Positions 1 through 8,445 of a stretch of 36,641 bases of DNA are shown piece by piece. Numbering within the stretch: position 1 is the stretch's first letter; every line of letters starts with the position of its first letter. The stretch lies in contig JAFOEY010000001.1 in the NCBI GenBank assembly GCA_017387565.1, positions 1 to 36,641 on the forward strand, written 5' to 3'. A program made the translations under genes and the position numbers. The notes under the pieces are model-generated. The model was given only the letters and a program-made list of their open reading frames with translations. It was not told the DNA's origin and searched no databases. The stretch comes from Lachnospiraceae bacterium (GTDB taxonomy: Bacteria; Bacillota; Clostridia; Lachnospirales; Lachnospiraceae).

Positions 1-153
1 AGAGAAGAATTGAGAAAACTAAGAGAAAGTACTGGCATGAATAGAAAAGAATTTTGTGAGTACTTTGAAATCCCTTATATGACGGAAACAGACTGGGAAT
101 TAGGAAATAGAAGGGTTCCACAGTATCTTTTGCGGTTGATGAGAAATATATAA
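1..153 (+). CDS. HTH-domain protein, C-terminal part (5' end outside window)
   Basis: The reading frame is open from the first base and ends at TAA 151-153, giving 50 residues. It contains a small helix-turn-helix with the pattern LRxxxGMNRKEFCEYF, a short turn, then DWELGNRRVP, which is characteristic of the short Xre-like or antitoxin-like DNA-binding proteins common in Lachnospiraceae. The last residues (YLLRLMRNI) stop earlier than relatives usually do, and the stop lies exactly where the next, headless KilA-N frame becomes open. The C-terminus may therefore be cut by the same deletion. Target DNA and partner are unknown. The family call is moderately sure. Confidence 0.55.
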   Translation, partial: REELRKLRESTGMNRKEFCEYFEIPYMTETDWELGNRRVPQYLLRLMRNI

Positions 154-805
154 CCCCGATTTTAAAGTGTTCGAATCTGAACACTTTAAAAAAGAAGCAG
201 GTCTAGTTACATTTACTCCAAGTGTGTCAGAATGGGTAGAAAAGACAAATGCAGTAGGTCTTTATGTTAAGCGTGGAAAATATGGCGGAACATATGCGCA
301 TAAAGATATTGCTTTTGAATTTGCATCTGCAATTAGTCCCGTATTTAAACTGTATCTTATTAAAGAGTTTCAAAGATTAAAAGAGAAAGAAAATGAACTA
401 CAGAAATTGGAATGGGATGCGAAGAGATTTCTTTCCAAGAATAATTATTTGATACAGACAGACGCTGTAAAAAATTATTTAATTCCGGTGTGCAATTACC
501 GAGAAGATTTACAATGGATTCCTTATGCAGAAGAGGCAGATTTACTAAATGTAGCATTGTTTGGTTTCACTGCAAAAGCATGGAGAGATGCTAATCCGGA
601 GCTCGCTAGGAAAAGCAATGTTAGAGATTATGCAACTATAAATGAATTGACTGTTTTATCAAACCTTGAATCTCATAATGCACAGATGATTCGTGAGGGG
701 AAAGAAAAAAAGGATAGATTTATGACTTTAAAGAAAATTGCAGAATATCAGCTTCGAGTTTTGAATGAAGCTGAAAAAATTAATAATAGAATAAAGGAAC
801 AATAA
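143..805 (+). pseudogene. KilA-N domain protein, 5'-truncated
   Basis: The frame is open from base 143 after a TGA at 140-142. It reads EIYNPDFKVFES, then a segment with SVSEWVEKTNAVGLYVKRGKYGGTYAHKDIAFEFASAIS, split here only by description, and later YATINEL and SNLESHNA. This order matches the C-terminal two thirds of KilA-N proteins, DNA-binding proteins of phages and mobile islands. The normal N-terminal part (about 50 residues with the domain start and the ATG) is missing. The only possible start is GTG 167, inside the domain and without a ribosome site. The lost 5' end coincides with the end of the upstream HTH gene, so a deletion fused two genes. Probably not functional. Confidence 0.7.
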
Positions 806-933
806 AGCCTTTTGCTAATGGCTGCATTTATTCCAAGGATGATTGGGAAAAATCACAGGAAACTGCTATTGAAGCTGTAGAGACAAGAACGTATAATATT
901 ATGCAGGAAAAGATATCCGGTGATAATGTGTAA
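790..933 (+). pseudogene. unrecognised gene fragment
   Basis: Directly after the KilA-N remnant, another frame is open for 47 codons and ends at TAA 931-933. It reads like coding sequence (for example IYSKDDWEKSQ and AVETRTYNIMQEK) but has no usable start codon or ribosome site at its head. I do not recognise the family. It is most simply the 3' end of another deleted gene in this eroded region, though a chance open frame cannot be excluded. Confidence 0.3.
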
Positions 934-1024
934 CAGTTTTTATAATTTTTACACAATTCACCGGGCTATGACGAATTGGTATATGCGGATAAACACCATA
1001 CGAGAGTGAGAGATATAAATTTAT

Positions 1025-1366
1025 ATGAGAAGAATTTGGGAATGGGCAAAGCAAAATGATAAAACTGCCATAGGAATACCCTTGGGAATAATGTCAATAA
1101 TGTGTTTTGTGTGGGGCAGATATTATATATTAGCATTTCTGTTTTCATTATGGGAAATAGTTGCAATACATGATATGATTACGTATTTAAAAGAGGGAAA
1201 AGATGAGGAAGAGAATCAAAATCTGGTTTCCAAGACAGATGAAATAGATCTGGATAGATTAATGAGTGCTAAGATACAGTTTGATAAAAAGAATATAGTG
1301 AGAATATTGGGGATTATAGTTATAGGCGTGCTATGTATTATAGTATTGTGTCATTTTATTTCTTAA
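1025..1366 (+). CDS. small membrane protein, unknown function
   Basis: The 113-residue protein has three hydrophobic stretches: about residues 16-34, 35-55 and a strongly hydrophobic C-terminal helix at about 91-112. A charged cytoplasmic loop (KEGKDEEENQN, then KTDEIDLDRL) lies between the second and third. A purine-rich GAGAGTGAGAG upstream is a weak ribosome site. No catalytic motif is visible and I do not recognise the family. It lies between prophage or island debris and two further unknown genes on the same strand, so a role in the accessory island is possible but unproven. Confidence 0.55.
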   Translation: MRRIWEWAKQNDKTAIGIPLGIMSIMCFVWGRYYILAFLFSLWEIVAIHDMITYLKEGKDEEENQNLVSKTDEIDLDRLMSAKIQFDKKNIVRILGIIVIGVLCIIVLCHFIS

Positions 1367-1424
1367 ATTATTTTGATACCGCTGACCAATATGCGTTATA
1401 AAGTTTCTAGAGGATGTCTATACT

Positions 1425-2018
1425 ATGAGTTTTTTTGAAAAAGAATATGATGGGGAAAAAATTAGTCCTAAAACAGTTTTGAATGCACAGCCAAATAATG
1501 GTAAATTACAGTCTCGTTTTTCCACCTATGTTAAGAATGGAGAAGAATGTCAATTTACGACAGAGCAAAAGAAGATCTTTGCTGATTTATTTACATTAAA
1601 AAATGGGAAATCGAAGTCAAATATGGCTCTTTTAGCTATTTTTTTTCTTTTTTTATTTTCATTGGATTTATTTTTTAATCGGAATAAAACAGCAATATTA
1701 ATATCTGTTTTGTTTATCGCCATTATTATTGTACTTTATTTGGCATGGAAAAAAAGAGAGAATGCTTTGTCAGAGGCAGTAGAAAATGGACATTATAAAA
1801 TGTATATGCATGTTGTTGATGAAAAGAAATGGTCTGTTAGTTTTTCTGCGGAAGAAGGCAGATTTTATGAATTTTACATACATGCAGGAGATGTGTATTT
1901 TAGGATAGATTCAGACTTTTACTGCAAAGCTGCGATTGGTGAATCTGTTTATGCAGCTGTTATTTCAACAAATAGCGGGGAATATTTACATTTGTTTACA
2001 TCTTCTGATTTTATCTAG
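1425..2018 (+). CDS. two-helix membrane protein, unknown function
   Basis: The protein has 197 residues. An N-terminal soluble part of about 65 residues is followed by two adjacent transmembrane segments (about 67-84 and 88-107) and a C-terminal soluble domain of about 85 residues rich in alternating beta-type sequence (WSVSFSAEEGRFYEFYIHAGDVYF). The start ATG follows AGAGGA at a suitable distance. This layout, a double-pass hairpin with a small beta domain, occurs in YcxB-like and other uncharacterised Firmicute proteins, but no signature is strong enough to name one. It sits 58 bp after the other membrane protein and 26 bp before the next small gene, so the three may be one transcript. Confidence 0.6.
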   Translation: MSFFEKEYDGEKISPKTVLNAQPNNGKLQSRFSTYVKNGEECQFTTEQKKIFADLFTLKNGKSKSNMALLAIFFLFLFSLDLFFNRNKTAILISVLFIAIIIVLYLAWKKRENALSEAVENGHYKMYMHVVDEKKWSVSFSAEEGRFYEFYIHAGDVYFRIDSDFYCKAAIGESVYAAVISTNSGEYLHLFTSSDFI

Positions 2019-2044
2019 GTCATGGTAAATGATGTTCTTTTAAT

Positions 2045-2272
2045 ATGACGTTATCAAAGACTGATTATTCCGCAATGTTAATTTTTCAGTCTGTTCCAGC
2101 ACAGATTGCCAATGAGGTACTTTTGGGTGATCTGATTCCTTTATTAAGTGATGAAATAATAGCAGAATACTGGGAGGATTTAGCACGACCTAAATTTCAG
2201 TTTGATCAAAATACTGTGGAGATATTGATTGACGGGATCGTTGATAGAGGAATATATGTGGATGTCCAGTAG
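2045..2272 (+). CDS. small acidic protein, unknown function
   Basis: The 75-residue, acidic, mostly helical sequence begins MTLSKTDYSAMLIFQ and ends EILIDGIVDRGIYVDVQ. The ribosome site is weak, and the gene follows the two-helix membrane protein by 26 bp. I see no membrane segment, cysteine cluster or known motif. Small acidic proteins in such islands are often immunity or anti-toxin proteins, but nothing here proves that. It could also be the surviving tail of a longer gene. Confidence 0.4.
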   Translation: MTLSKTDYSAMLIFQSVPAQIANEVLLGDLIPLLSDEIIAEYWEDLARPKFQFDQNTVEILIDGIVDRGIYVDVQ

Positions 2273-2414
2273 AAGAAATACAGTTTAGTAACAGGGCATC
2301 GGAAAAATCCGGTGCTCTTCAAACATATGATGTTAGAACATGAACAGGAAGGCAAAACAATTGATTTTTGCTTGTGTGTAGATGATATGAGATGATATTT
2401 CAGGAGAAAAAGCT

Positions 2415-2882
2415 ATGGCAATAGATAGAGTTAGAGAGTATTTTAAAAAGTGGAATATGGAAGATCGTATTATGGAATTTAATGTATCCAGTGCAACGGT
2501 TGAGCTTGCGGCAGCAGCACTTCACTGTGAAGGTGCCCGCATTGCAAAAACTTTATCCTTTCATGTGGGTGAGCAGGTAATTCTGATAGTAACAGCCGGT
2601 GATACTAAAATCGATAATGCAAAATATAAGGCAACCTTTGGCACCAAAGCTAAAATGCTTTCATTTGAAGAAGTAGAGCCGTTAATCGGACATGGTGTAG
2701 GAGGAGTGTGCCCCTTTGGGATAAACGATGGGGTTAAAGTGTATCTGGATGAAAGCATGAAGAGATTTCAAACAATCTTTCCTGCCTGTGGGAGTTCTAA
2801 TAGTGCAATTGAACTTACCATTTCGGAGTTGGAACAGTATTCCGGATATGAAAAATGGGTTGATGTCTGCAAGCTTGTATAA
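2415..2882 (+). CDS. ybaK: YbaK/ProX-type aminoacyl-tRNA deacylase
   Basis: The 155-residue length fits the free-standing prolyl-tRNA editing domain family (YbaK, EbsC, ProX). These cytoplasmic proteins hydrolyse mischarged aminoacyl-tRNA such as Cys-tRNA-Pro or Ala-tRNA-Pro. The conserved lysine lies in RIAKTLSF (Lys45), and the family signature GHGVGGVCPFG is at residues 92-102. The C-terminal FPACGSSNSAIELT is also typical of the family. CAGGAG lies 9 bases before the ATG. It stands alone between unknown genes, so the sequence does not show which amino acid it edits. The family call is very sure; the exact substrate is not. Confidence 0.9.
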   Translation: MAIDRVREYFKKWNMEDRIMEFNVSSATVELAAAALHCEGARIAKTLSFHVGEQVILIVTAGDTKIDNAKYKATFGTKAKMLSFEEVEPLIGHGVGGVCPFGINDGVKVYLDESMKRFQTIFPACGSSNSAIELTISELEQYSGYEKWVDVCKLV

Positions 2883-2944
2883 GTTTATGAGAGTGGTGAG
2901 GTACAATATGAAGGTTTAGTTTTTATAAAAGAGAAGGTGATAAT

Positions 2945-3103
2945 ATGAAATTGATTATTCCGGAAGATAAAAGAAGACTTGAAAGACTATTTGAACCATA
3001 TTTAGACGGAATGAAATTGAAAGAAGATGCACCGGAGGAAGCAAAAAAAGCGTTTGAAGAATATTATACATGGTTCAAAAAAGAAATTGAATATCAACAT
3101 TAG
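2945..3103 (+). CDS. 52-residue small protein, unknown
   Basis: This short gene has ATG 2945, stop TAG 3101-3103, and a strong GAAGGTGAT ribosome site just upstream. The product is highly charged and helical (MKLIIPEDKRRLERLFEPYL, then a run rich in Lys and Glu, ending WFKKEIEYQH). No membrane segment or known domain is visible. The good translation signal and coding-like composition suggest a real gene. I do not recognise its function. Confidence 0.6.
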   Translation: MKLIIPEDKRRLERLFEPYLDGMKLKEDAPEEAKKAFEEYYTWFKKEIEYQH

Positions 3104-3163
3104 TATATATTAGATGGACAGTATTTAGGGCAGTCGAACAAATAACATGCATAGGAGAAGCAA

Positions 3164-3434
3164 ATGAATCAATATATTGCCTTACTAAGAGGGATTAATA
3201 TATGACAATCTGATTTTTATTCTATCCGGTGATAATCCTGAAAAGATATGTGATTTGGTTGGTGCTCCTTCACAAGGCCTTGAAACGATTGAGATTTATA
3301 AAAATGTGATTTTTTGGACTTTTGACAGAAAATCATATCAGAAATGTAACTGGTGGAAAAAGACAGCCGGTGCCGGTATTGCAGAGAAGCTTACCATTCG
3401 AACGGCAAATACGATAAAGAAAGTGGTGAATTAA
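3164..3434 (+). pseudogene. DUF1697 family gene with internal deletion
   Basis: An intact start with AGGAG upstream encodes MNQYIALLRGINI and then meets TGA at 3203-3205. This is the conserved N-terminus of DUF1697 proteins. From 3201 another frame reads YDNLIFILSGDNPEKICDL, then KNVIFWTFDRKSYQKCNWW and LTIRTANTIKKVVN before TAA 3432-3434, which is the conserved C-terminus of the same family. About 80 middle codons are missing and the junction shifts the frame, so the gene is dead. The intact family is about 180 residues and of unknown function. Confidence 0.85.
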
Positions 3435-3530
3435 TCATGGCGTCAAGTACGCCAAAGGTTCGACAATGATTAGAAACAGTCAGGGTAGCGACCGGGAAAC
3501 CAAGATTATGAAAGAAAAGAAAGAATTGTG

Positions 3531-3559
3531 TTAACCGGTAAGATGAAATGTGTTATAAT
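3531..3559 (+). promoter_or_regulatory. extended -10 promoter of the diguanylate cyclase gene
   Basis: A perfect TATAAT (3554-3559) is preceded by the extended -10 TGT. TTAACC lies at 3531-3536 with a 17-base spacer. It is 73 bases before the gene start and no other gene lies between. Confidence 0.5.
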
Positions 3560-3631
3560 AAATTAACTGATTGTGTGTAAAAGCCACATCAGCAACAGAT
3601 GTAAATACAGTCGATAGAAGTGGAAAAACGT

Positions 3632-4705
3632 ATGGAAAAAATAACTTTAAAAGCCCTCTCAAAAGAGGAAAGAAAAAAGTTTTATCAATCAAAGTATGAT
3701 TATTATCGAACATTTAATACAGGATTAATTATCGTTTCCGTAATTGCATATCTTTCTTTCTTTTTTACGGATTGTGAGATATTTGGCAGATTTGCTTATG
3801 AAACTGTTTTGCCGCGCAGTATCATTCTCATTCCATTCATTGTATTTCTGGTGATGGAAAAAAAAATCAGGGATTACCGGATTATGGTTTTGGCATATTA
3901 TCTGATAATACATTTGATTATTTGGTGTACAGACTGGGCCACCTATCTGTTGCCGGACCGGCAGTTTGCGATACCCGGTATGATCATCATGAATCTGATT
4001 TTTGTATGCGCGGGATTTGCCGCGCCGTTCCATTATAGTCTGACTGCACATGTATTGCTTATATTCGATATCACGATTGCAAATTTGTTCATTCATTATG
4101 ATAATCTGCAGATGATGTATATGTTTAATCTTCCCTGTGTGTGTGCTGTATGTGTGATGCATTACATGATGCAGAATGTTTATCTTGAGCAGTATATCAC
4201 AAAACACAAACTGCAAGATATGGTTGTGCTCGACCAGCTTACGGGGGTTAGTAATCGTAACCGATTAAAGGAAATCTGTGACCCTGTAACCGCAGAGTTG
4301 TGTTTTCCGGCAGGAATGGATCTTAGTGTATTGTTGATGGACATCGATTACTTTAAAAGAGTTAATGATGAATTTGGGCATGAGGCCGGTGATAAAGTAT
4401 TGGTGTATCTTGCACAACAACTAAAGGGGCTTGTGCGCTCTACAGATTATGTAATTCGATGGGGCGGAGAGGAATTTTTAATCCTGATGCCGGGATGTAG
4501 AATAGATCAGGCAGTTTGTGTTGCCGAAAAAATTCGCGAGAATGTAGAAAACAGTGATAATGGAGTTTGTAAAATTACAATCTCCATAGGGGTGGCTCCA
4601 TACAAAGGCGGCGATTATCATGAAGTTATCAAAAATGCGGATGATGCGATGTACCAGGCAAAAAAGAATGGAAGAAATCAGGTTGTTTTGTATAAAGAGA
4701 ACTAA
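3632..4705 (+). CDS. membrane-bound diguanylate cyclase (GGDEF)
   Basis: The protein makes cyclic di-GMP from two GTP. The N-terminal ~190 residues form about six hydrophobic helices with no recognised sensor fold, followed by a GGDEF domain. GGEEF is at residues 278-282 and the RxxD feedback-inhibition site (RSTD, 269-272) stands exactly five residues before it, so both activity and product inhibition are predicted. MDIDYFKRVNDEFGHEAGDK is the conserved GTP- and metal-binding segment. I chose ATG 3632 over the in-frame GTG 3620 because AGAAGTGG then sits at correct distance. Length is 357 residues. No EAL or HD-GYP partner is in the window. Confidence 0.92.
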   Translation: MEKITLKALSKEERKKFYQSKYDYYRTFNTGLIIVSVIAYLSFFFTDCEIFGRFAYETVLPRSIILIPFIVFLVMEKKIRDYRIMVLAYYLIIHLIIWCTDWATYLLPDRQFAIPGMIIMNLIFVCAGFAAPFHYSLTAHVLLIFDITIANLFIHYDNLQMMYMFNLPCVCAVCVMHYMMQNVYLEQYITKHKLQDMVVLDQLTGVSNRNRLKEICDPVTAELCFPAGMDLSVLLMDIDYFKRVNDEFGHEAGDKVLVYLAQQLKGLVRSTDYVIRWGGEEFLILMPGCRIDQAVCVAEKIRENVENSDNGVCKITISIGVAPYKGGDYHEVIKNADDAMYQAKKNGRNQVVLYKEN

Positions 4706-4794
4706 AGGTATAGGTTTCTTAAAAAGAAACACACTTTTAGAAAAGATATATAAAATATAAAGAATACTATATAGAAAAATAGGAGGAATGTTAC

Positions 4795-6834
4795 TTGAAT
4801 CATTTACCATTAAATGTTCGTGTTCCAATCGAAGAAGATAATCCGAGTATTGTTCGTTTGGAAGAAAAGTGTATTAAATGTGGAATGTGTAAGGATGTAT
4901 GTACAAATCAGATTGGTGTACATGGAACATACACATTCGAGCAGACCTGTGGTGAGGCAGTATGTATCAATTGCGGGCAGTGCGCCAATGTATGCCCGGT
5001 AGACAGCATAACGGAAAGGTATGAATATCCTGATGTAAAGGCTGCAATTAAAGATCCTGAGAAGGTTGTAATTGTCAGTACATCACCTTCTGTAAGAGCG
5101 GCTCTTGGAGAAGAATTCGGTATGACGGATGGCAGCTTTGTACAGGGAAAGATGGTGGCTTTACTTAGAAGACTTGGAGTGGATTTCGTTCTTGATACAA
5201 ACTTTTCTGCTGATTTAACTATCACGGAAGAGGCGAGCGAGTTAATCGAACGAGTAACCAAGAATACTGCTCCGTTGCCACAGTTTACAAGCTGTTGTCC
5301 CGCATGGATTAAATTTGTAGAGACATATTATCCGGAGATGATTCCGAATATTTCAACGGCAAAGAGCCCGATTGGAATGCAGGGACCAACCATTAAGACG
5401 TTTTTTGCTCAAAAGAAAGGGCTTAAGCCGGAGAATATTGTTAATGTAGCTCTTACACCATGTACGGCCAAGAAGTTTGAAATACGCAGGGATGAAATGA
5501 ATGCGGCAGCAAAGTTCCTGAAAAAAGATGGTATCCGGGATATGGATTACGTTATCACGACAAGAGAATTGGCAAAATGGGCAAAGGAAGAACAAATTGA
5601 TTTTGCCGGTCTCGCAGACAGTGATTATGACGATTTCATGGGAGAAGCATCCGGAGCCGGTGTTATTTTCGGTAATACCGGTGGTGTTATGGAAGCGGCA
5701 CTCAGGACGGCATATGAATTCATCACCAAAGAGAAAGCACCGGAACAACTATTTAATCTTACCCCTGTCAGAGGATATGAAGGTGTCAGAGAGGCAACTA
5801 TAACAATAGGCGATTTAGATGTAAATGTTGCTGTTGTCTATGGTACTGCGAATGCTGGAAAACTAATAGAGCAGATAAAAAACGGAAACAAACAGTATCA
5901 TTTTATTGAAGTCATGACTTGTCCCGGAGGCTGTATCGGAGGCGGTGGACAACCTAAGGATATTATGAAGGACAAGGATGAAGTCAGAAAAGCAAGAATT
6001 CAGAGTTTGTATACGAAGGATGAAGCGATGACTGTCAGAAAGAGCCATGAAAATCCTGATATTACAAGAATATATGAAGAGTTCTACGGTGAACCCTTAA
6101 GTGATTTGGCAGAACAAATGTTACATACCTCGTATGAGGATAAGAGTGGAATATTAAGCAAAAAAGGAGAAAAAGAAATGAGTAAATGGGTTTGTAGTGT
6201 ATGTGGATATGTTCATGAAGGAGATCAGCCACCCGAACAGTGTCCTTTGTGTAAGCAACCCGCATCGGCGTTCAAAAAGGAAGAGGCAGTAGCATCCAAG
6301 AGTAAATATGCAGGAACAAAGACAGAGAAAAATCTTTGGGAAGCATTTGCAGGTGAATCACAGGCTAGAAATAAATATACATATTTTGCATCGGTTGCAA
6401 AGAAAGCAGGATATGAGCAGATTGCAGCATTATTCTTGCAGACGGCTGAAAACGAGAAAGAACATGCCAAGCTTTGGTTCAAGGCTCTTGGCGAGTTGGG
6501 TGATACAGCAGAAAATCTTTTGCATGCGGCTGAAGGCGAAAATGCTGAGTGGACAGATATGTACGAGAGAATGGCAAAAGATGCAGAGGAAGAAGGATTC
6601 CCTGAGTTAGCGGCTCAGTTTAGAGGTGTTGGAGCAATTGAAAAACTCCATGAAGAGAGATATCGTGCATTACTCAAGAATGTAGAAGCAATGGAAGTGT
6701 TCAAAAAGAGTGGAGTAACAATGTGGGAATGCCGTAACTGTGGTCATGTCGTTGTAGGGCTTGAGGCACCGGAGGTTTGTCCGGTATGTAATCATCCACA
6801 GGCTTACTTTGAAGTTAGAAAAGAAAATTATTAG
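4795..6834 (+). CDS. [FeFe] hydrogenase-rubredoxin-rubrerythrin fusion
   Basis: The protein has 679 residues. Residues 26-67 hold two 4Fe-4S ferredoxin motifs (CxxCxxCxxxC). The H-cluster domain follows, with TSCCPAW (165-171), TPCTAKK (221-227) and [16 protein letters not shown] (Cys376 and Cys380). From residue 462 there is a rubredoxin-like CxxC pair of motifs, then a ferritin-like di-iron domain ([27 protein letters not shown]) and a second rubredoxin at the C-terminus. It should couple H2 to reduction of peroxide or another oxidant through the rubredoxins. TPC and TCPGGC replace the usual MPC and ACPGGC, as I recall for group B enzymes. Translation starts at TTG, 8 bases after AGGAGG 4781-4786; the nearby ATG 4788 is out of frame. 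Confidence 0.93.
   Translation: MNHLPLNVRVPIEEDNPSIVRLEEKCIKCGMCKDVCTNQIGVHGTYTFEQTCGEAVCINCGQCANVCPVDSITERYEYPDVKAAIKDPEKVVIVSTSPSVRAALGEEFGMTDGSFVQGKMVALLRRLGVDFVLDTNFSADLTITEEASELIERVTKNTAPLPQFTSCCPAWIKFVETYYPEMIPNISTAKSPIGMQGPTIKTFFAQKKGLKPENIVNVALTPCTAKKFEIRRDEMNAAAKFLKKDGIRDMDYVITTRELAKWAKEEQIDFAGLADSDYDDFMGEASGAGVIFGNTGGVMEAALRTAYEFITKEKAPEQLFNLTPVRGYEGVREATITIGDLDVNVAVVYGTANAGKLIEQIKNGNKQYHFIEVMTCPGGCIGGGGQPKDIMKDKDEVRKARIQSLYTKDEAMTVRKSHENPDITRIYEEFYGEPLSDLAEQMLHTSYEDKSGILSKKGEKEMSKWVCSVCGYVHEGDQPPEQCPLCKQPASAFKKEEAVASKSKYAGTKTEKNLWEAFAGESQARNKYTYFASVAKKAGYEQIAALFLQTAENEKEHAKLWFKALGELGDTAENLLHAAEGENAEWTDMYERMAKDAEEEGFPELAAQFRGVGAIEKLHEERYRALLKNVEAMEVFKKSGVTMWECRNCGHVVVGLEAPEVCPVCNHPQAYFEVRKENY
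6164..6180 (+). promoter_or_regulatory. internal ribosome site and ATG at the rubrerythrin boundary
   Basis: AAGGAG at 6164-6169 stands 8 bases before an in-frame ATG (6178) that begins [13 protein letters not shown], exactly the first residue of a complete rubredoxin-rubrerythrin. It would give a free 218-residue rubrerythrin in addition to the fusion. Confidence 0.6.
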
Positions 6835-6846
6835 TTAGTCTGATGA

Positions 6847-6880
6847 GAGCAGTGTAAGGTTCGATACACTGCTCTTTTAG
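6847..6880 (+). terminator. intrinsic terminator of the hydrogenase fusion gene
   Basis: A perfect 10-bp stem (GAGCAGTGTA with TACACTGCTC), an 8-base loop and TTTTAGTTT lie 12 bases after the stop codon. Confidence 0.9.
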
Positions 6881-6881
6881 T

Positions 6882-7298
6882 TTGTGGAAAAAAGCAATCG
6901 AATACTTTGAAGAAGTATTAGAATATGCAGATACCTATCGAAATGCCTGTACCATTGTAAAGGATTATTATTTGGATTTATATTGCAGTGAATATGATCC
7001 GGTGTATTTTGAGAAAGCGATTGCTGCAATATCTAGAGAGATTGATGTAAATCCGAATTGTGTTTTTTATAGAGACCGCGGTCTTGTTTATTTGAGAGCA
7101 TACAAATTGGAACTGGCGATTGCGGATTTTGAGGCGGCGATTTCTTGTGATCCGGATTTCTGGTCACCGTACAACAACCTGGGATGCTGCTATAAATACC
7201 TGGGCGATTACGACAAGGCTATTGAGTATGGACAAAAGGCTTTGGAATGTCTTAGAAATGCCGGACAGAAAGCATCCAATCCATATACGAATGTATGA
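6882..7298 (+). pseudogene. TPR protein, truncated at both ends
   Basis: The frame encodes about 138 residues with tetratricopeptide helices: FYRDRGLVYLRAYKLELAIADFEAAI and YNNLGCCYKYLGDYDKAIEYGQKAL are two clear repeats with the usual G, Y, A and P-spaced positions. The only candidate start is a TTG inside the tail of the preceding terminator, with no ribosome site, so the 5' end is missing. The stop TGA (7296-7298) falls within a dispersed repeat, so the 3' end was probably replaced by it. TPR proteins are protein-binding scaffolds; the partner is unknown. Confidence 0.65.
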
Positions 7299-7368
7299 AA
7301 AAGTATGACTTTGGGACCCGCAAAACATGAGAAAGTAGCCGGATTAGGGCGGATTTAGAATGTTTTAG
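7295..7368 (-). repeat. fragment of the palindromic dispersed element
   Basis: These 74 bases match the reverse complement of 36538-36611 with only two mismatches by eye (G/C and A/C). It is the right-hand part of the MITE-like element at the window end, in opposite orientation, and it supplies the stop codon of the TPR remnant. Confidence 0.9.
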
Positions 7369-7381
7369 ATAGCATAAATAT

Positions 7382-8302
7382 TTACGGTAAAATATGACCG
7401 GCAGCAAGATAGAGCTGATACCATTCTTCTCTGGTAAGTGTGATATCAGATGCCGCAGCGATTTCTTTTATACGCTGTGGACTGGTTGAGCCTGAAATTA
7501 ACTGCATCTTTGCCGGATGGCGTAAAATCCATGCAGAGGCAATGGTTGTGGGAGTAACATTATATTTTTCAGCCAGTTTATCAAGAAGTGCATTTAACGT
7601 CGGATATTTATCACTTCCGATAAATACACCTTCAAAAAATCCATATTGAAACGGTGACCAGGTCTGAATGGTAATATCATGCAGGCGGCAGTAGTCAAGA
7701 ATGCTTCCGTCTCTGTCTATAGCGCCATCTGTCTGCATATTTACTTCCATACCGCTTGCAATCATATTGGAAACCGGAATGCTAAACTGCAGTTGATTGA
7801 TAATCAGCTTTTGTTTGGTATATTTTTGTAAAAGTTCTATCTGCATCGGTTTTTGATTGGAAACGCCGAAGTGTAATACTTTACCGGAAGTTTCAAGAAT
7901 ATCAAATGCCGCAGCAACTTCTTCCGGCTCCATCAGTGCATCGGGGCGGTGCAAAAGTAAAATGTCCAGATAATCCATCTGAAGTCTTTGCAAGATTGAA
8001 TCTACGGATTTTAAAATATAATCCTTGGAAAAATCATACATAACGCCCGGAACAATTCCGCATTTCGATTGAATTATCACATCTTCTCGTTTGATACCTG
8101 TCTTTAAAAATGCTTTACCAAATAACTCTTCACAGATTCCGCCACCATATATATCCGCATGATCAAAGAAGTTGATACCTGCTTCCATATAAGTTTCGAT
8201 ATATTGACAGAGTGCGTCCAAAGAAAGAGAATCAATGCGCATGCAACCGGCTGCAATGACGGGGATTTCTTTTTGTGTAGTACTTAACGGGATTTTTTTC
8301 AT
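7382..8302 (-). CDS. aldo/keto reductase, YdhF-like
   Basis: The 306-residue NADPH-dependent TIM-barrel oxidoreductase carries the AKR tetrad: FDHADIYGGG (Asp47 and Tyr52), the lysine in IQSKCGI and the histidine in LLHRPD. The C-terminal LISGSTSPQRIKE is the cofactor-phosphate binding loop. AAAGGAG lies 9 bases before ATG 8302; an upstream in-frame TTG is not needed. A truncated TetR gene lies upstream on the same strand and might have been its regulator. The substrate is not predictable. It is close to full family length and looks intact. Confidence 0.9.
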   Translation of the reverse strand: MKKIPLSTTQKEIPVIAAGCMRIDSLSLDALCQYIETYMEAGINFFDHADIYGGGICEELFGKAFLKTGIKREDVIIQSKCGIVPGVMYDFSKDYILKSVDSILQRLQMDYLDILLLHRPDALMEPEEVAAAFDILETSGKVLHFGVSNQKPMQIELLQKYTKQKLIINQLQFSIPVSNMIASGMEVNMQTDGAIDRDGSILDYCRLHDITIQTWSPFQYGFFEGVFIGSDKYPTLNALLDKLAEKYNVTPTTIASAWILRHPAKMQLISGSTSPQRIKEIAAASDITLTREEWYQLYLAAGHILP

Positions 8303-8370
8303 AAAAAGTGCTCCTTTTTTGTATTGCAAATGATTTATTCGTATGAATGAAATGAATTATATTCTTCAAG

Positions 8371-8405
8371 TAGACAGTCTAAATTAGGACTGTCTATTTT
8401 ATTTT
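8371..8405 (+). terminator. terminator-like hairpin, plus strand
   Basis: TAGACAGTC (8371-8379) pairs with GACTGTCTA (8388-8396) and is followed by TTTTATTTTT on the plus strand, although no plus-strand gene ends here. The same hairpin sequence ends the sugar cassette at 12971. It may be left over from a lost gene. Confidence 0.5.
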
Positions 8406-8445
8406 TCCCTTCCAATGCGTATGTATGATAAATGGTTTTATGCAA

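Noticed and set aside
2298-2322. Hairpin GCATCGGA/TCCGGTGC after the small acidic gene
   Set aside because: It has a G-T pair and no T tract, so it is not a convincing terminator.
3725-4216. 163-codon minus-strand frame opposite the diguanylate cyclase
   Set aside because: It is antisense to a clear membrane-domain coding region, has no ribosome site and has low-complexity His/Ile-rich composition.
4714-4740. Terminator after the GGDEF gene (GTTTCTT/AAGAAAC)
   Set aside because: The stem is only 7 bp and AT-rich, and the run of T is interrupted. Too weak to call.
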